Assembly (NCBI GenBank): GCA_007922195.1
Contig: ML682005.1
Coordinates: forward strand, 36,304,033 to 36,368,032
DNA from: Podocnemis expansa
Taxonomy: Eukaryota; Chordata; Testudines; Podocnemididae
Direction: 5' to 3'
DNA length: 64,000 nt
A program made the position numbers and the translations under genes. Below are positions 1 through 9,340 of this stretch, piece after piece. Under the pieces are notes generated by a model. It did not search any database, was not told the origin of the DNA, and saw only the letters and a list, made by a program, of their open reading frames with translations. Every line of letters starts with the position of its first letter. The first letter of the stretch is position 1.

Positions 1-60
1 AGTGGCAGAGTCAGGACTAGAATCCAGTTCTCTCCATTCCCTGTTCTGTGCCTAGCCCAC
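1..60 (-). repeat. MIR SINE remnant cut by the window edge
   Basis: The first bases (GGCAGAGTCAGGACTAGAA and the following TCTC tract) resemble the reverse complement of the 5'-middle part of the ancient MIR/CORE SINE (usual form GGCAGAGCCAGGACTAGAACC). Only this end is inside the window. It is old and diverged, so the family call rests on about 30 matching bases. Confidence 0.5.
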
Positions 61-505
61 GAACCTCCATTTAGGCCAGCATATTGCTCTAAAACATGGC
101 ATTTCACAATAGTGATGCTGCTGTGTTTTTTAAACCTGTAGTACTTATTTCAGTAAGGGGTATGTTGTAGTTGGCTTAATAGTTGGGTAATCTAAAAAGG
201 CTGTGTCCCCTTGGGGGGATGTATAGCATACATGCAAGTCCGTTAGCCATCATTCTTTCTTAGTTCTCTGTAGAGTACCATGCTGAACTGCTGTTTAAGA
301 TTTGAAAAACATAGGAATCAGGTAATTTTATCATCTATAGTAATTTTTCCAACTTGATTTAGGAAGCCTACTAAAGCACGGCTTAGATATTCTCTGGTAA
401 GGATGCTCCCTAAACATTAGTCATCTATCTCAGAAAAAAATCTTGGATCTGAATCCTCTTTTACCCCACAGTGTTGTTGTGAGGATGTTGGTGCCAGGGT
501 ATTAG
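61..505. other. Unique non-coding DNA, nothing recognised
   Basis: No open frame of note, no recognisable repeat and no RNA gene was seen here. Composition is AT-leaning like most of the window. Confidence 0.5.
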
Positions 506-690
506 AGACATGAGGATTGAAATAATGTCTTTTATTGGACCAACTTCTGTTGGTGAGAGAAACAAGCTTTCAAGCTATGCAGAACAGTGACACTCTGAGT
601 TCCTTTCCCAGAGCTGAGGAAGAGCACCATATTCAGCTTGAAAAATTGTCTCTCTGATTGGCAGAAGTTGGTCAACTAAAATCCCATTTA
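506..690 (-). repeat. Turtle-type dispersed repeat with inverted arms
   Basis: Positions 531-576 (TTTATTGGACCAACTTCTGT and onward) and 635-681 (AGCTTG...AGAAGTTGGTCAACTAAAA) are near-perfect reverse complements separated by about 58 bases containing GTGACACTCTGAGT. The phrase 'ttggtccaataaaa' next to 'ctctcaccaacagaag' is, from general knowledge, very common in turtle genomes. The copy is diverged and its outer ends are uncertain. Whether the family counts as a SINE or a fold-back element cannot be settled from one copy. Confidence 0.6.
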
Positions 691-985
691 GTCAGTTGTC
701 AGTAATGCACTGGAAAACTGTCAGAATGAGAAGAGAATTGGGCCCAATATTTCAAATTCAAAAACTGAGCGGGAAGGCCTTTCATTCCAGGACACTTGAT
801 CTGTGATGTACAGAGAACACCACTGAAAAGCAAATTGTTATGGGATGAAAGTCAGCAAATAGACAGTGCACAGTTGCCAGAAGTGCACATCCTTTCTTAA
901 TCTTTCCACCAAGTCTGGTTTTAGTGCTTATGCTCCAAGCATCACTAAGGGCCAGAGACTGCCACACTATCTCACACTGAATAGT

Positions 986-1173
986 TCCAGAGGGGCAGCC
1001 GTGTTAGTCTAGTTCAGTAAAATAAACATGGTGTCCTGCGGCACTTAAAAACTAACAAATCTATAAGTTTCTCCATCTTCAAAGTATTTGATGAAGTGGG
1101 ATTTTCTCCCACAAAAGCTCATGCAATATATAAATTCATTAGTCTTTAAGTGCCACAGGACTCCTTGTGTGTT
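986..1173 (+). mobile_element. Penelope-like element tail, inverted pair, with 14-bp target duplication
   Basis: The left half (986-1065) carries the PLE tail in reverse (AGCCGTGTTAGTCT ... GGCACTTAAAAACTAAC). The right half (1070-1173) carries it forward: GATGAAGTGGGATTTTCTCC, a CACAAAAGCTCATGC hinge, then TTAGTCTTTAAGTGCCACAG. The insertion is flanked by the identical 14-mer TCACACTGAATAGT at 972-985 and 1174-1187. It encodes no protein. The same tail is joined to RT/GIY-YIG coding sequence at 7969-9327, which is why this SINE-like repeat is called PLE-derived. The hammerhead-like core is mutated here (TTGATGA and AAAA in place of CTGATGA and GAAA). Confidence 0.75.
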
Positions 1174-1187
1174 TCACACTGAATAGT

Positions 1188-1975
1188 ATCTTGCTCCATA
1201 AGTCTTTCCACAGATTTCACCATAATGGTGGCAGAATCTGTCACTAACCTATGATGCATCCCTTCTGTGCTTATGGATGTGAGAGCTCACAGTTGTCAGC
1301 GACCCATCTGCTTTGCTGCCAATGACACCACCTGCTTCAGGTGCCCCTAAAGCTAGAGTTGTCTCATGTCCACATGTATTAATGTTTGTGAAACTGTCTA
1401 GCTAGGTATCCCGTGTTTCTGTGGTCACCTGAGGTTTGTAAGCCGTCTGTGAGGCACTGGGCTTCTCACAGTTTATGAAAACAGTGCCTTCTGTCAGATA
1501 CTGGGTCGTTGGGAGAGTTCCTGTGAATGCTGCTTGCTCAGCGCCCCTTTTCCTGTCACATTTCAGTGGTATCATCCAAATTTGCTCACTCCTCCTTGAA
1601 TACCATCCAGACTAATCTGCCATAAACGTCTCTTACTTAGTCATGGTTTTGCCTCATACCTTCATGTTGTGCTGTCAAATATGTCCTTGAAACAATTTCT
1701 CTCCCCACCTTGTGAATGCTAGCCAAGTCTGTTCTGGATGCACAGTATACACCTGAGAGTTGCATTGTCATTTGTCCAAATAATATTTCCTACCTAACAG
1801 AACTATGCTTTAATTAGCATAGCTTCAACACAGTTTTATTTGCCATATTGAAACACCAATCAGCTGGTAAAATTATATTTCACTTCTGTATGCATGATGA
1901 ATCTGAAGTAGAGCAGAGGAAATCTGTCAAGATTTAAGAATATAGGAAGTACTATATCCAGGCTTCTCAATCAAA
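1188..1975. other. Unclassified non-coding DNA
   Basis: About 790 bases between two insertions. No frame, motif or repeat family was recognised. The part at 1240-1740 is somewhat richer in C and T than its surroundings and could be an unrecognised old repeat. Confidence 0.4.
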
Positions 1976-1989
1976 GGGAAGTTAACATG

Positions 1990-2252
1990 GGAGTATGGGT
2001 GAAGGAGTTTGGTGCACAGGTGGTGTACTCCTCAGTCTTTCCGGTCAAGGGTAGGGGCCTGAGCAGGGGCAGATGCATCCTGGAGGTGGGCTGTGAAGAT
2101 GGTCTCATCAGGAGGGCTTTGGCTTCCCGTACCATGGAGTGCTGTTCCAAGAAGAAGGATTGCTAGGGAGAGATGGACTCCATCTGTCAAGGAAGGGGAA
2201 GAACATATTCGGATGTGGACTGGCTAACCTAGTGAGGAGGGCTTTAAACTAG
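1990..2252 (+). pseudogene. CR1 ORF1 C-terminal end (esterase-like) remnant
   Basis: The frame 2157-2252 reads GLLGRDGLHLSRKGKNIFG and ends ANLVRRALN-stop. This matches the last block of the SGNH-esterase-type ORF1 protein of CR1 LINEs, in which an Asp and a His in a GRDGLHLS-type motif form part of the hydrolase site; both are visible. Upstream, 1990-2156 aligns with CR1 ORF1 only in broken frames (GAGTATGGGTGAAGGAGTTT, then GGTCAAGGGTAGGGGCCTGA). ORF1 proteins bind RNA and in some families have esterase activity. This fragment lacks a start and the bulk of the domain, so no protein is expected. Confidence 0.7.
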
Positions 2253-2434
2253 GTTTGAAGGGGGAAGACGACCAAAGCCCACAGGTAAGTCACAATGAGG
2301 GAGACCTCGGGGAAGGGCTGGAACTTGGGGGTGTGTGAGGGGACTGTAATGGCAGGGATAATAGAGTAATTGGAACTGGAAGGGAGGAATCAAATCACTG
2401 TCTTAAGTGTCCTAATGAAGCCCTAATACCTGAG

Positions 2435-3345
2435 GTGAGTGGGAAAGGAGTACACCGGGAAAAAATGCGAGCAAAAAGATGCAACAGGGGAGATAATCAA
2501 CAGAGGAAAGTAGGGCAATTGGCCTGGTATTTTAGGTACCTGTACATAAATGCGAGGAACCTGGGAAACAAGCTGAAAGAATTGGTAGTACTGGCACAGA
2601 CAGGGAACTGTGATGTAATTGGTATAACAGAGACGTGGTGGGATAGCTTGCATGACTGGAGCATTGCAATGGATGGCTATAAATTGTTCAGGAAGGACAG
2701 GCAGGGAAGAAGAGGTGGAGGTGTAGCACTACATGTAAAATGGCTGTATGATTGCTCGGAGCTCCACTGTGAAAGTGGAAGCAAGCCAGTTGAAAGTTTG
2801 TGGGCTAAGTTTAGAGGGAGTGCAGCAAGGGGGATGTCATGGCAGGTGTTTGCTACTGACTGCCAGACCAGAAAGAAGAGGTAGATGAGGCATTTTGTGG
2901 ACAGCTATCAGAAGCTTCCAGATCACAGGCCCTGGTTCTCATGGGGGATTTCAGTTATCCTGACATCTGCTTGGAGGGCTATACAGTAGTGCACAGGCAA
3001 TCCTGGAAGTCTTTGGGAATCATTGAAGACAACTTACTGATACAAATGCTGGAGGAATCAAGCAGGGGCCCTGCACCTCTTGACCTGCTGCTCACAAACA
3101 GAGAAGAATTGATTGGGGATGTAAAAGTGAATGGCAGCCTGGGCAGCAGTGACCATGAGATTGTAGAGTTCAGAATCCTGATCACAGGAAGAAAGGAAAG
3201 AAGCAAAACACAATCCTTGGACTTCAGAAAAGGAGATTTTGTCTCCCTCAGAGAACTGATGGAAGGGTTCCCTGGGAGGCTGATCAGAAGGGGAGAGGCG
3301 TCCAAGAGACCTGGCTGTATTTTAAAGAAACCCTAAGAGCACAGG
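2435..3345 (+). pseudogene. CR1 ORF2 endonuclease (APE-type) region, frame-broken
   Basis: The frame 2435-2884 holds LYINARNLGNKLKELV, CDVIGITETWWDSL (the E of the TETW motif is a metal-binding residue of APE endonucleases, about 2621-2644) and GYKLFRKDRQGRRGGGVALHV. After a deletion or frame change the fold resumes at 2941 in another frame with MGDFSYPDIC (normally GDFN, so the catalytic Asn is Ser) and later LGSSDHEIVEFRIL, which contains the terminal SDH motif of the nuclease. In active CR1 this domain nicks target DNA to prime reverse transcription. The frame changes near 2825-2890 and the N-to-S change in GDFN show that it is dead. Confidence 0.88.
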
Positions 3346-3359
3346 AAAATACCATACTG

Positions 3360-4790
3360 ATGTGCAGAAAGAACAGCAAATGTGGAAGGCGCCCAGCATG
3401 GCTTAGCAGAGAACTCTGCAGTGAGCTGAAACATAAAAGGGAAGCTTATAAGAAGTGGAAGCTTGGACAGATGACTAGGGAGGCATATAAAGATACTGCT
3501 CAGGACTGCAGGGATAAAATCAGAAAGGCCAAAGAGCAATGGGAGTTGAAACTAGCAAGGGATGTGAAGGATAATAGGAAGGGATTCTACAAGTATGTCA
3601 GCAACAAGAAGAGGATCAAGGATGGTATAGGTCCCTTACTGAATGAGGCAGGTATCCTCATAGTGCATAATGTGGAAAAGGCTGAAGTACTCAATGCTTT
3701 TTTTTTTACTTTTCTCTTCACTGGCAGGGTCAGCTCCCAGGCTACTACACTGAGTAATGCAGAATGGAGAGAAGGAGAGCGGCCCACAGTGATGGAAGGT
3801 TAGGTTAGGGACTACTTTAAAAAAGTTAGATGTGCACAAATCTATGGGGCCGGATGAACTGCATCCAAGGGTGCTGAGGGAGTTGGCCAATGTGATTGCA
3901 GAGCCGCTGGCCATTATTTTTGAAAACTTGTGGTGAAAAAGGGAGGTCCTGGAGGATTGGAAGAAGGCAAATATAGTACCTATCTTCAAGAAGGGAAAAG
4001 GGAGGATCTGGGGAAATACATACCAGTCAGCCTCACCTCAGTCCCTGGAAAAATCATGGAGCAGGTCCTCAAAGAACCCATCCTGAAACACTTGGAGGAA
4101 AATAGAGTGATCAGGAGCAGTCAGCATAGATTCACCAAGGGCAAATCGTGTCTGACCAACCTGATTACCTTCTGTGATGAGATGACTGGATTTGTGGATG
4201 CAAGAATAGCTGTTGACATGATATACCTTGACTTTAGCAAGGCTTTTGATATGGTTTCCCACAGCATTCTCGCTGGAAAGTTAAGGTGGATAGAAAACTG
4301 GCTAGATCAACAGGCTCAGAGGGTAGGAATCAATGGCTCAATGTCTAGTTGGCAACCAGTAACTAATGGAGTGCCCCAGGGGTCAGTCGGCCATTCTATT
4401 CAACATCTTCATTAACAATCCAAGCTGGAGGGAATGGTTGACATGCTGGAGAGCAGAGACAGGATTCAAACAGACTCAGACAAATTGGAGCAGTGGTCCA
4501 AAAGAAATCTCATTAAGTTCAACAAGGACAAGTGCAAAGTCCTGCATTTAGGATGGAAAAACCCCATGCACTGCTACTGGCTGGGGACCGATTGGCTAAG
4601 CAGCAGTACTGTAGAAAAGGACCTTGGGGTTATGGTGGTTGGGAAGCTGGATATGAGTCAACAGCATGCTCTTGTAGCCAAAAGGCTAATGGCATATTGG
4701 GCTGTATCAGTACGAGCGTTGCCAGCAGATTGAGGGATGTGGTTATTCCCCTCTATTCCGCACTGGTGTACTGTGTCCAGTTTTGAGCTC
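3360..4790 (+). pseudogene. CR1 ORF2 reverse transcriptase region, catalytic box deleted
   Basis: Three frame segments contribute. 3360-3803 gives the linker (CGRRPAWLSRELCSELKHKR ... NRKGFYKYVSNKKR). About 3820-4415 gives [43 protein letters not shown], motif A as [17 protein letters not shown], and motif B as VPQGSV. Motif B breaks off at about 4390, and at 4420 the sequence is already past the catalytic FADD box of motif C, so that segment is deleted. 4434-4733 continues with [20 protein letters not shown] and the palm/thumb. Another deletion removes the residues between KLR and WIENWL near 4285. The protein would normally copy CR1 RNA at the target site; this copy cannot. Confidence 0.9.
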
Positions 4791-4810
4791 CCTACTACAA
4801 AAAAAAGGAT

Positions 4811-5197
4811 GTGGACAAATTAGAAAGAGTACAGCAGAGAGCAATGAACATGATTAGGGGGCTGGGGCACATGACTTATGAGGAGAGACTGAAGGAACTA
4901 GGCTTATTTAGCCTGCAGAAGAGAAGACTGAGGGAGGATTTGATAGCAACCTTCAACTACTTGAAGGGGTGCTCCAGAGAGGAGGCAAGTAGGCTGTTCT
5001 CAGTAGTAACAGAGGACAGAACAAGGAGCAATGGTTTCAAGTTGCAGCTGGGGAGGTCAAGGTTAGATATTAAGAAAAACTTTCTCACTAGGAGAGTGGT
5101 GAAGCATTGGAATGGGTTGCCTAAGGAGGCAGTGGAATCTCCATCCTTGGAGATATGTAAGGTCCAGTTGGACAGTACCCTAGCTGGGATGATTTAG
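4811..5197 (+). pseudogene. CR1 ORF2 C-terminal region remnant
   Basis: This frame reads [58 protein letters not shown] and [20 protein letters not shown], the well-conserved CR1 C-terminal block after the RT thumb. It ends at the stop near 5197 followed by the short CR1 3' UTR. The segment is intact internally but is out of frame with the RT upstream, where a poly-A tract at 4798-4806 sits at the frame change. No separate function is expected. Confidence 0.9.
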
Positions 5198-5439
5198 TGA
5201 GAGTGGTCCTGCTTTTAGCAAGCAGTTGAACTAGATGACCTTATGAGGTCCGTTCCAACACCATGGTTCTATGATTCCATGATAAACACAAGTCAGTTAT
5301 TAGTTTAGTACACAACCGGGTGCTGTGATGGTGCTAAGAGAACATTATGAGGTGAGCATGAGCTGTACAATCAATAAGAACAACATTCAACAAAAGTTCA
5401 TTGAAATGTGCAAAATAATTCACAAGTACCTAGCACTGC

Positions 5440-6560
5440 TTGCATTTGTAGATACAGGCACACGCCAACATCATCAGCATAGTGTGCTTTATTGATGATA
5501 AATGTATAGATCCTCTTGGGTTTCAATAAGCATTACTAAAAATAATCTGTTAGGTCTCAGATCTACTCCAGTTAGAGGTCTTCAGGTGTATAAAAATTGC
5601 TGAGCCCGCTCATATTCAGATGTTTTGTGATAATCAAGGGCAGCAGCAAAGATGAGACCTTAGAGATTAGGTGTGCAAACACAGTGCAGTTTGAACCTTA
5701 CTGGAAATGTTGAAGGCTTCAAAAAAAAAACAAAAGAAAAAAAAAAACCAAACCAAAAAAAAACCCACCCTCCACAAACACACTGCTATTATGTACTTGA
5801 CTACAAATTTTAATGTACTTTCTAGACATCTGATCTTGGACAGCACTTTCCATAATACAGATCTGCTGAGACTATTTCAATTGCATTTGTCAGCTCAATA
5901 AAGACCGAGTAGAGATCTTGTTCTGTTCTCTATATATTTCTTGCATTTGACATGTAGTGTCAGTAGTGCTTCTCTTTGCTTTAAATCGTCACTATATTTC
6001 CAGAAATGAAGTCTCTCTAACACTGGTAAGAAGCAATTAAGAAAGCATCTGTCTAGAATATTCCTGGCATTAGAGCTTGCTCCTTGTAGCTTCTGCCCTC
6101 CTGCTGTTCCATTTCATGTTTGCATAAGGTACCATACATAGTTGCTTCTTTGGGATTCTCCAGGTCTACACAATCTCTCTAAACTGCTTCAGTGAGTGAT
6201 TGGCTCTACAGTGTAGTCCCTATAGATGGAGAGTTCTGACAGTAAACCATTAGAAAAAAATAACTCTCCTTTGAGTTAGGTTCATCAATTTATTGGTTTC
6301 AAGTATAATAATCCCATTCATTTTTTCATTGACATATTGCTTTATTGCTGTGTCCTCTAGCCAAATCATCAATGATATTGGGAGACCTATTTATCAAATT
6401 GGTCCAAGTTTTCAATGAACTGTTTGTTGCAGGATCTCAATTTAGTCAGTAATCAGTATTACTTCTGTGTATGCCTTTTGGAGACAGAACCTGGGTAACA
6501 AGGTCCATAAATGACCTTCAGAACATTATAGAAGTTTTTTGTGCCATTGTTTGACAAATC
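5440..6560 (-). mobile_element. RTE-like LINE reverse transcriptase fossil
   Basis: Read on the - strand, ordered fragments match the RT of RTE-type non-LTR elements. NNGTKNFYNVLKVIYGP (6551-6502) corresponds to the pre-RT block. LINRSPNIIDDLARG (about 6401-6358) corresponds to the 'LLNR...' block. EQDLYSVFIELTNAIEIVS (about 5915-5860) corresponds to motif A, usually '..DLY..FVDLTKAFDTVS'. LWKVLSKIRCLESTLKF (5855-5805) follows motif A directly. KPKRIYTFIINKAHYADD ends in the YADD catalytic box at 5481-5470. Motif A has Glu in place of the catalytic Asp. Many stops and frame changes, plus an A-rich insertion at 5721-5770, show it is old and dead. The family label is from memory of RTE proteins; the order and spacing make chance unlikely. 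Confidence 0.65.
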
Positions 6561-7093
6561 ATTGCATGTCATAAATCCTGTTACTTATTTTGCATGAATT
6601 AATTTGGTTTGGTTTCAGCAAATCCCTGCACTGTATACTTCATTGATCACTAGGTTCAACAACAGCATGTAGGTGATGTATGTTTTCCATAACTATTTGT
6701 TTTTTTCCTTATTTTCAGTAAATCAATGCTCGTACTTTACTTGAACAAAAACCAGTGGTCCATTTATCAATGGTGTGTCCAGAGCAACATGTTGGATTAG
6801 CAAATCGATCTCAGACTTGATTTCTCTGTTCTCTGGGAAGTTGGTGGAAATTAGGTTTTACTGTAATGATATTGCTGTACAGTTTAATATTCATGTTTGG
6901 CTTTGCCATCTTGCTGCTCAAGTGTTGCCTTTCCCACTAGGAATATGCTATGACTGAGCAGTATTTTTGACAGATCATAAAATGAGCAGGCAATGTCTTC
7001 TTCCTTTGTATTAGATTTGTATACTGGCACCCATCACCACAGTATCTGTGTGCTTTCCATGTAACTGCAAAGCAAAACAACTGCAAAGTCTTG
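6561..7093. other. Unclassified; possibly more of the RTE-like LINE
   Basis: This stretch lies upstream of the RT fossil on the - strand, where the endonuclease-RT linker would be. I could not match it securely to any protein. The 60-residue + strand frame at 6775-6957 has no recognisable features and is judged a chance frame. Confidence 0.35.
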
Positions 7094-7317
7094 AGGGGTA
7101 TGTCTACATTGCCAACGCCAGTTAACTCAAGCTGCGTGGCTGTTTATTTGGACTGTAGATTTCCAGGCTTAGACTAGACCCCAAACTCTAGAACCCTGTG
7201 AGCTGGGGTTGCAGCATGAGCTAGTAGGATGCTTACACCACCCTATACAGCCCTGCAGCCAGAGTCATCTGGCACAGGCCAGCTGCAGGTGTCTAATTCC
7301 AGTGTAGACATAGCCTT
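7094..7317. mobile_element. MITE with GTATGTCTACA-type inverted ends
   Basis: The left end AGGGGTATGTCTACATTGCC and right end CCAGTGTAGACATAGCCTT are inverted copies. The interior is non-coding with AACTCAAGCTGCG and AGCTGGGGTTGCAGCATGAG. GTCTACAC-ended MITEs of 150-700 bp are common in turtle and crocodile genomes. Exact edges and the target duplication are unclear. Confidence 0.6.
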
Positions 7318-7955
7318 GTGGGCCTCATGAGTTTCTGGCTTTTCTTCTTTTTTGGGTTATGAACAGTCTGCTGTGTTTTTGTTTTCAGGGACAAGTGATA
7401 AGGCAGGTAGATACAGGTGTCAGTGTTGTGAGTGCCATTCTTGTGGAAAGGTTTTGTCAAAGAAAGAGAGATTTTGCCGCATTTTCTAAAGCTGGCCAGA
7501 CTCCAATGACAAAAGTTGCACATAGTGATGAGAATCCTACCCATGTGGAAGCTAGTGAGAGAAGAGGGTGGAAATGCATCTCTCATTCCTTCTCTTTCCT
7601 GTAATAGGACAGCTTAGGAGAAATCTCTCACCCTGGCTGATACATCTGGCATGTGATTTTTTGGCATGCAGGAGCCTGGCCTGAAAACTGGCCCTTGATT
7701 TCTTTGCACTGATATTGGTGTGTGTGCTGCAAGTACTAGACCCTCGTCACATTCTTGGACATTATCAAGGTTTATAGAACAATACATCTGGCTTGTGATG
7801 GTAGAAAATCCACTGCTTTGTCACAAGTTGGCTTTAGTAAACTTTTGAGAAGCCATAGACAAATACCTGTATGCTCAACTTGTCTGCACTATGTGTTAAC
7901 CCTGGTGTAGACTGGAAGACAGGTGTGCATAAATAAAAAGGTGAAGAAGAACAAC
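7318..7955. other. Unclassified non-coding DNA
   Basis: Overlapping frames on both strands at 7293-7604 (81 and 97 residues) have no domain and overlap the end of a MITE; I take them as chance. The block 7400-7610 may belong to an old repeat I do not recognise. Confidence 0.4.
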
Positions 7956-8004
7956 AGTATGAATAAAACAAACAAGGAGTCCTGTGGAACTTTAAAAGAC
8001 TAAC

Positions 8005-8056
8005 ATTTATTTATCTCATGAGCTTTCATGGGAGAAAACCCCACTTCATCAGACCC
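8005..8056 (-). ncRNA. Hammerhead-ribozyme-like core in the PLE tail
   Basis: On the - strand: CTGATGA (8052-8046), an A, a helix-II hairpin GTGGG / CCCAT closed by a short loop (8044-8028, one G-T pair at its base), GAAA (8027-8024), then GCTCATGAGAT, which could form a very short helix III. These are the invariant CUGAUGA and GAAA boxes of the hammerhead ribozyme. PLE terminal repeats are known to encode minimal hammerheads. The extra A after CTGATGA and a mismatch in helix III suggest a weak or dead ribozyme in this copy. Confidence 0.5.
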
Positions 8057-8221
8057 TTTGAAGATGAGGGAAATTATAGAATGGGGTTGGGGGGGGGGAA
8101 TAAATGCAGAGGAACGTAAGTCATGGGAACAGGTCACACTGTAACAGCAAATCAGAATAGTTGTTAAGATTCAAACACTGGGGCACAGCATACAGAGGAA
8201 GATGAGGTCAAATCACCTGTT

Positions 8222-8560
8222 CTAATGTGAGAAAAAAAGAATGTCCTGATTAAGACCTGAAGCAATGCAACCGAATTTGCAAATAAACTCAACTTCCCTA
8301 GCTTCTCTTTGAAGCCTTGATTTAGTTTTCATTTGTGTGAGCACATCAATTAACAAATCATTAATGGAGTGATCGCGAAGACTGAAATGCTGACCCACTG
8401 GTTTTAGTTTGTTCTGATTTCTGATGTCAGTTTTGTGTCCATTAATTCTTTTGCACAGAGACTGTCCTGTTTGTCCAATATATAAGGCAGATGGGGATTT
8501 CTTGCACATGATGGCATAAATCACATTGGTGGATGAGCCAGTGATGGAGTGGCTGGCATT
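8222..8560 (-). pseudogene. PLE GIY-YIG endonuclease domain, nearly intact frame
   Basis: The open frame 8524-8222 (100 residues) starts at MIYAIMCKKSPSALYIGQTG. The 'IYAI' and 'YIG' strands of the GIY-YIG fold are separated by the CKKS insert typical of PLEs (normally CxxC). KRINGHKTDIRNQ supplies the conserved Arg and His, followed by KPVGQHFSLRDHSIND and a C-terminal EVEFICKFG. In PLEs this domain nicks the target to prime reverse transcription. The frame is continuous upstream to about 8560 (NASHSITGSSTNV) but not with the RT further up. Ending in FFSH-stop fits the natural C-terminus. It is part of a truncated element and has no promoter of its own. Confidence 0.88.
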
Positions 8561-9299
8561 AGGTCCTTTAATAGTGTCTTTTGTGCAGATACATGTGCTT
8601 AGGTGGCTGTGTGGTTTGTTGCAAGGATATGTGACTGCTTTAATGGTTCTGTTAGGTCTGTAGTTGCTGGTATTTGTTTAAGATTGGGAGGCTGTCTGTA
8701 AGTGAGGAGAGATCTGTCTCCCAAGGCTTGAGAGAGTGAGGGATCATCTTGTAGAATAGGCTGTAGATCCCTGAGGATGTGCTGTAGAGGTCTGACTTGG
8801 GGGTTGTAGGTGATGACTAGAGGTGTTCTGTTGTTTTCTTTCTTAAGCTTCTCCTGTAGTAGCTGACTTCAGAGTACCCACCTGGCTCTGTCAATCTGTT
8901 TCTTCACTTCTACAGCTGGGTACTGTAGTTTTAGGAAAGCTTGATAGAGATCCTGAAGGTGATTGTCTCTGAGACATCAGAGCAAATGCGGTTATATCTA
9001 AGAGCTTGTTTGTATTACAAAAAAAAAAGGGGGGGGGGGGATTGTGTGGTGCACTTAGGATGAAAGCTCAAGGGACGTAGGTAACTATACTCATCAGTAG
9101 GTGTTCAGTATAGGGTGGTGCTTATGTGTCCATCCCTAATTTGTAGTGTAGTGTCCAAAAAGTGGGTCTCCTGTGTGGAGTGTTCCAGCCTAGGTTTAAT
9201 AGTGGAGTGGAAATTGTTGAAATTTCAGTGGAAATCTTCAAGGGCATCCCTCCCATAGGTCCAGATGATGATGATGTCATCAATGTAGCATAAGTAGAA
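8560..9299 (-). pseudogene. PLE reverse transcriptase C-terminal half and linker, broken frames
   Basis: Frame pieces on the - strand, 5' to 3': FYLCYIDDIIIIWTYGRDA with the YIDD metal-binding Asp pair (9276-9287); FLDTTLQIRDGHISTTLYT (about 9160-9105); ALRYNRICSD (9005-8976), a hallmark just after the PLE RT core; LKLQYPAVEVKKQIDRARW (about 8935-8880); then LLTYRQPPNL and NYRPNRTIKAVTYPCNKPHS leading into the endonuclease. The C..H/C-rich segment PCNKPHSHLSTCICT (about 8630-8590) is the linker region. An A/G homopolymer run at 9020-9041 and other indels break the frame. RT fingers and palm motifs A and B are missing because of 5' truncation. Confidence 0.85.
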
Positions 9300-9340
9300 G
9301 ATAAATATGAATAAATATAAATAAATAAGTATGAATAAAA

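Larger units (their letters stand above)
1976..5284 (+). mobile_element. CR1 LINE, near full length, inactivated
   Basis: A 3.3-kb CR1 non-LTR retrotransposon. In order it shows the 3' end of ORF1 (esterase-like, stop at 2250), an inter-ORF spacer, ORF2 endonuclease (about 2520-3340), ORF2 reverse transcriptase (about 3360-4790), the CR1 C-terminal region (4811-5197) and a 3' end with GACCTTATGAGGTC and the family's terminal ATTCTATG-like repeat at 5263-5284. Five or more frame changes and at least two internal deletions, one removing the RT catalytic box, make it a dead copy. The 5' edge is set where similarity to CR1 ORF1 begins; most of ORF1 and the 5' UTR are missing. Confidence 0.93.
7969..9327 (-). 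mobile_element. Penelope-like retroelement, 5'-truncated, with 13-bp target duplication
   Basis: On the - strand the copy runs from the RT catalytic box YIDD (9287-9276) through the RT end, a Cys-rich linker, a GIY-YIG endonuclease and a 3' UTR to a tail at 8060-7969. The identical 13-mer AGTATGAATAAAA sits at 7956-7968 and 9328-9340, as expected for a target duplication. An AT-rich stretch of ATAAAT repeats at 9301-9327 lies between the truncated 5' end and the duplication. The tail (CTGATGAAGTGGGGTTTTCT, then CCCATGAAAGCTCATG, TTAGTC, CCACAGGACTCC) is the same sequence found as free short repeats elsewhere in the window. PLEs encode RT plus GIY-YIG and carry hammerhead motifs in their terminal repeats (established); this copy has frameshifts and is dead. 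Confidence 0.9.

Noticed and set aside
7359..7604. 81-residue + strand frame with an antisense partner
   Set aside because: No domain, no splice context; probably an old repeat.
8089..8100. G-run as a G-quadruplex or switch-like signal
   Set aside because: A simple homopolymer in the PLE 3' UTR; only one G tract, so no intramolecular quadruplex is supported.
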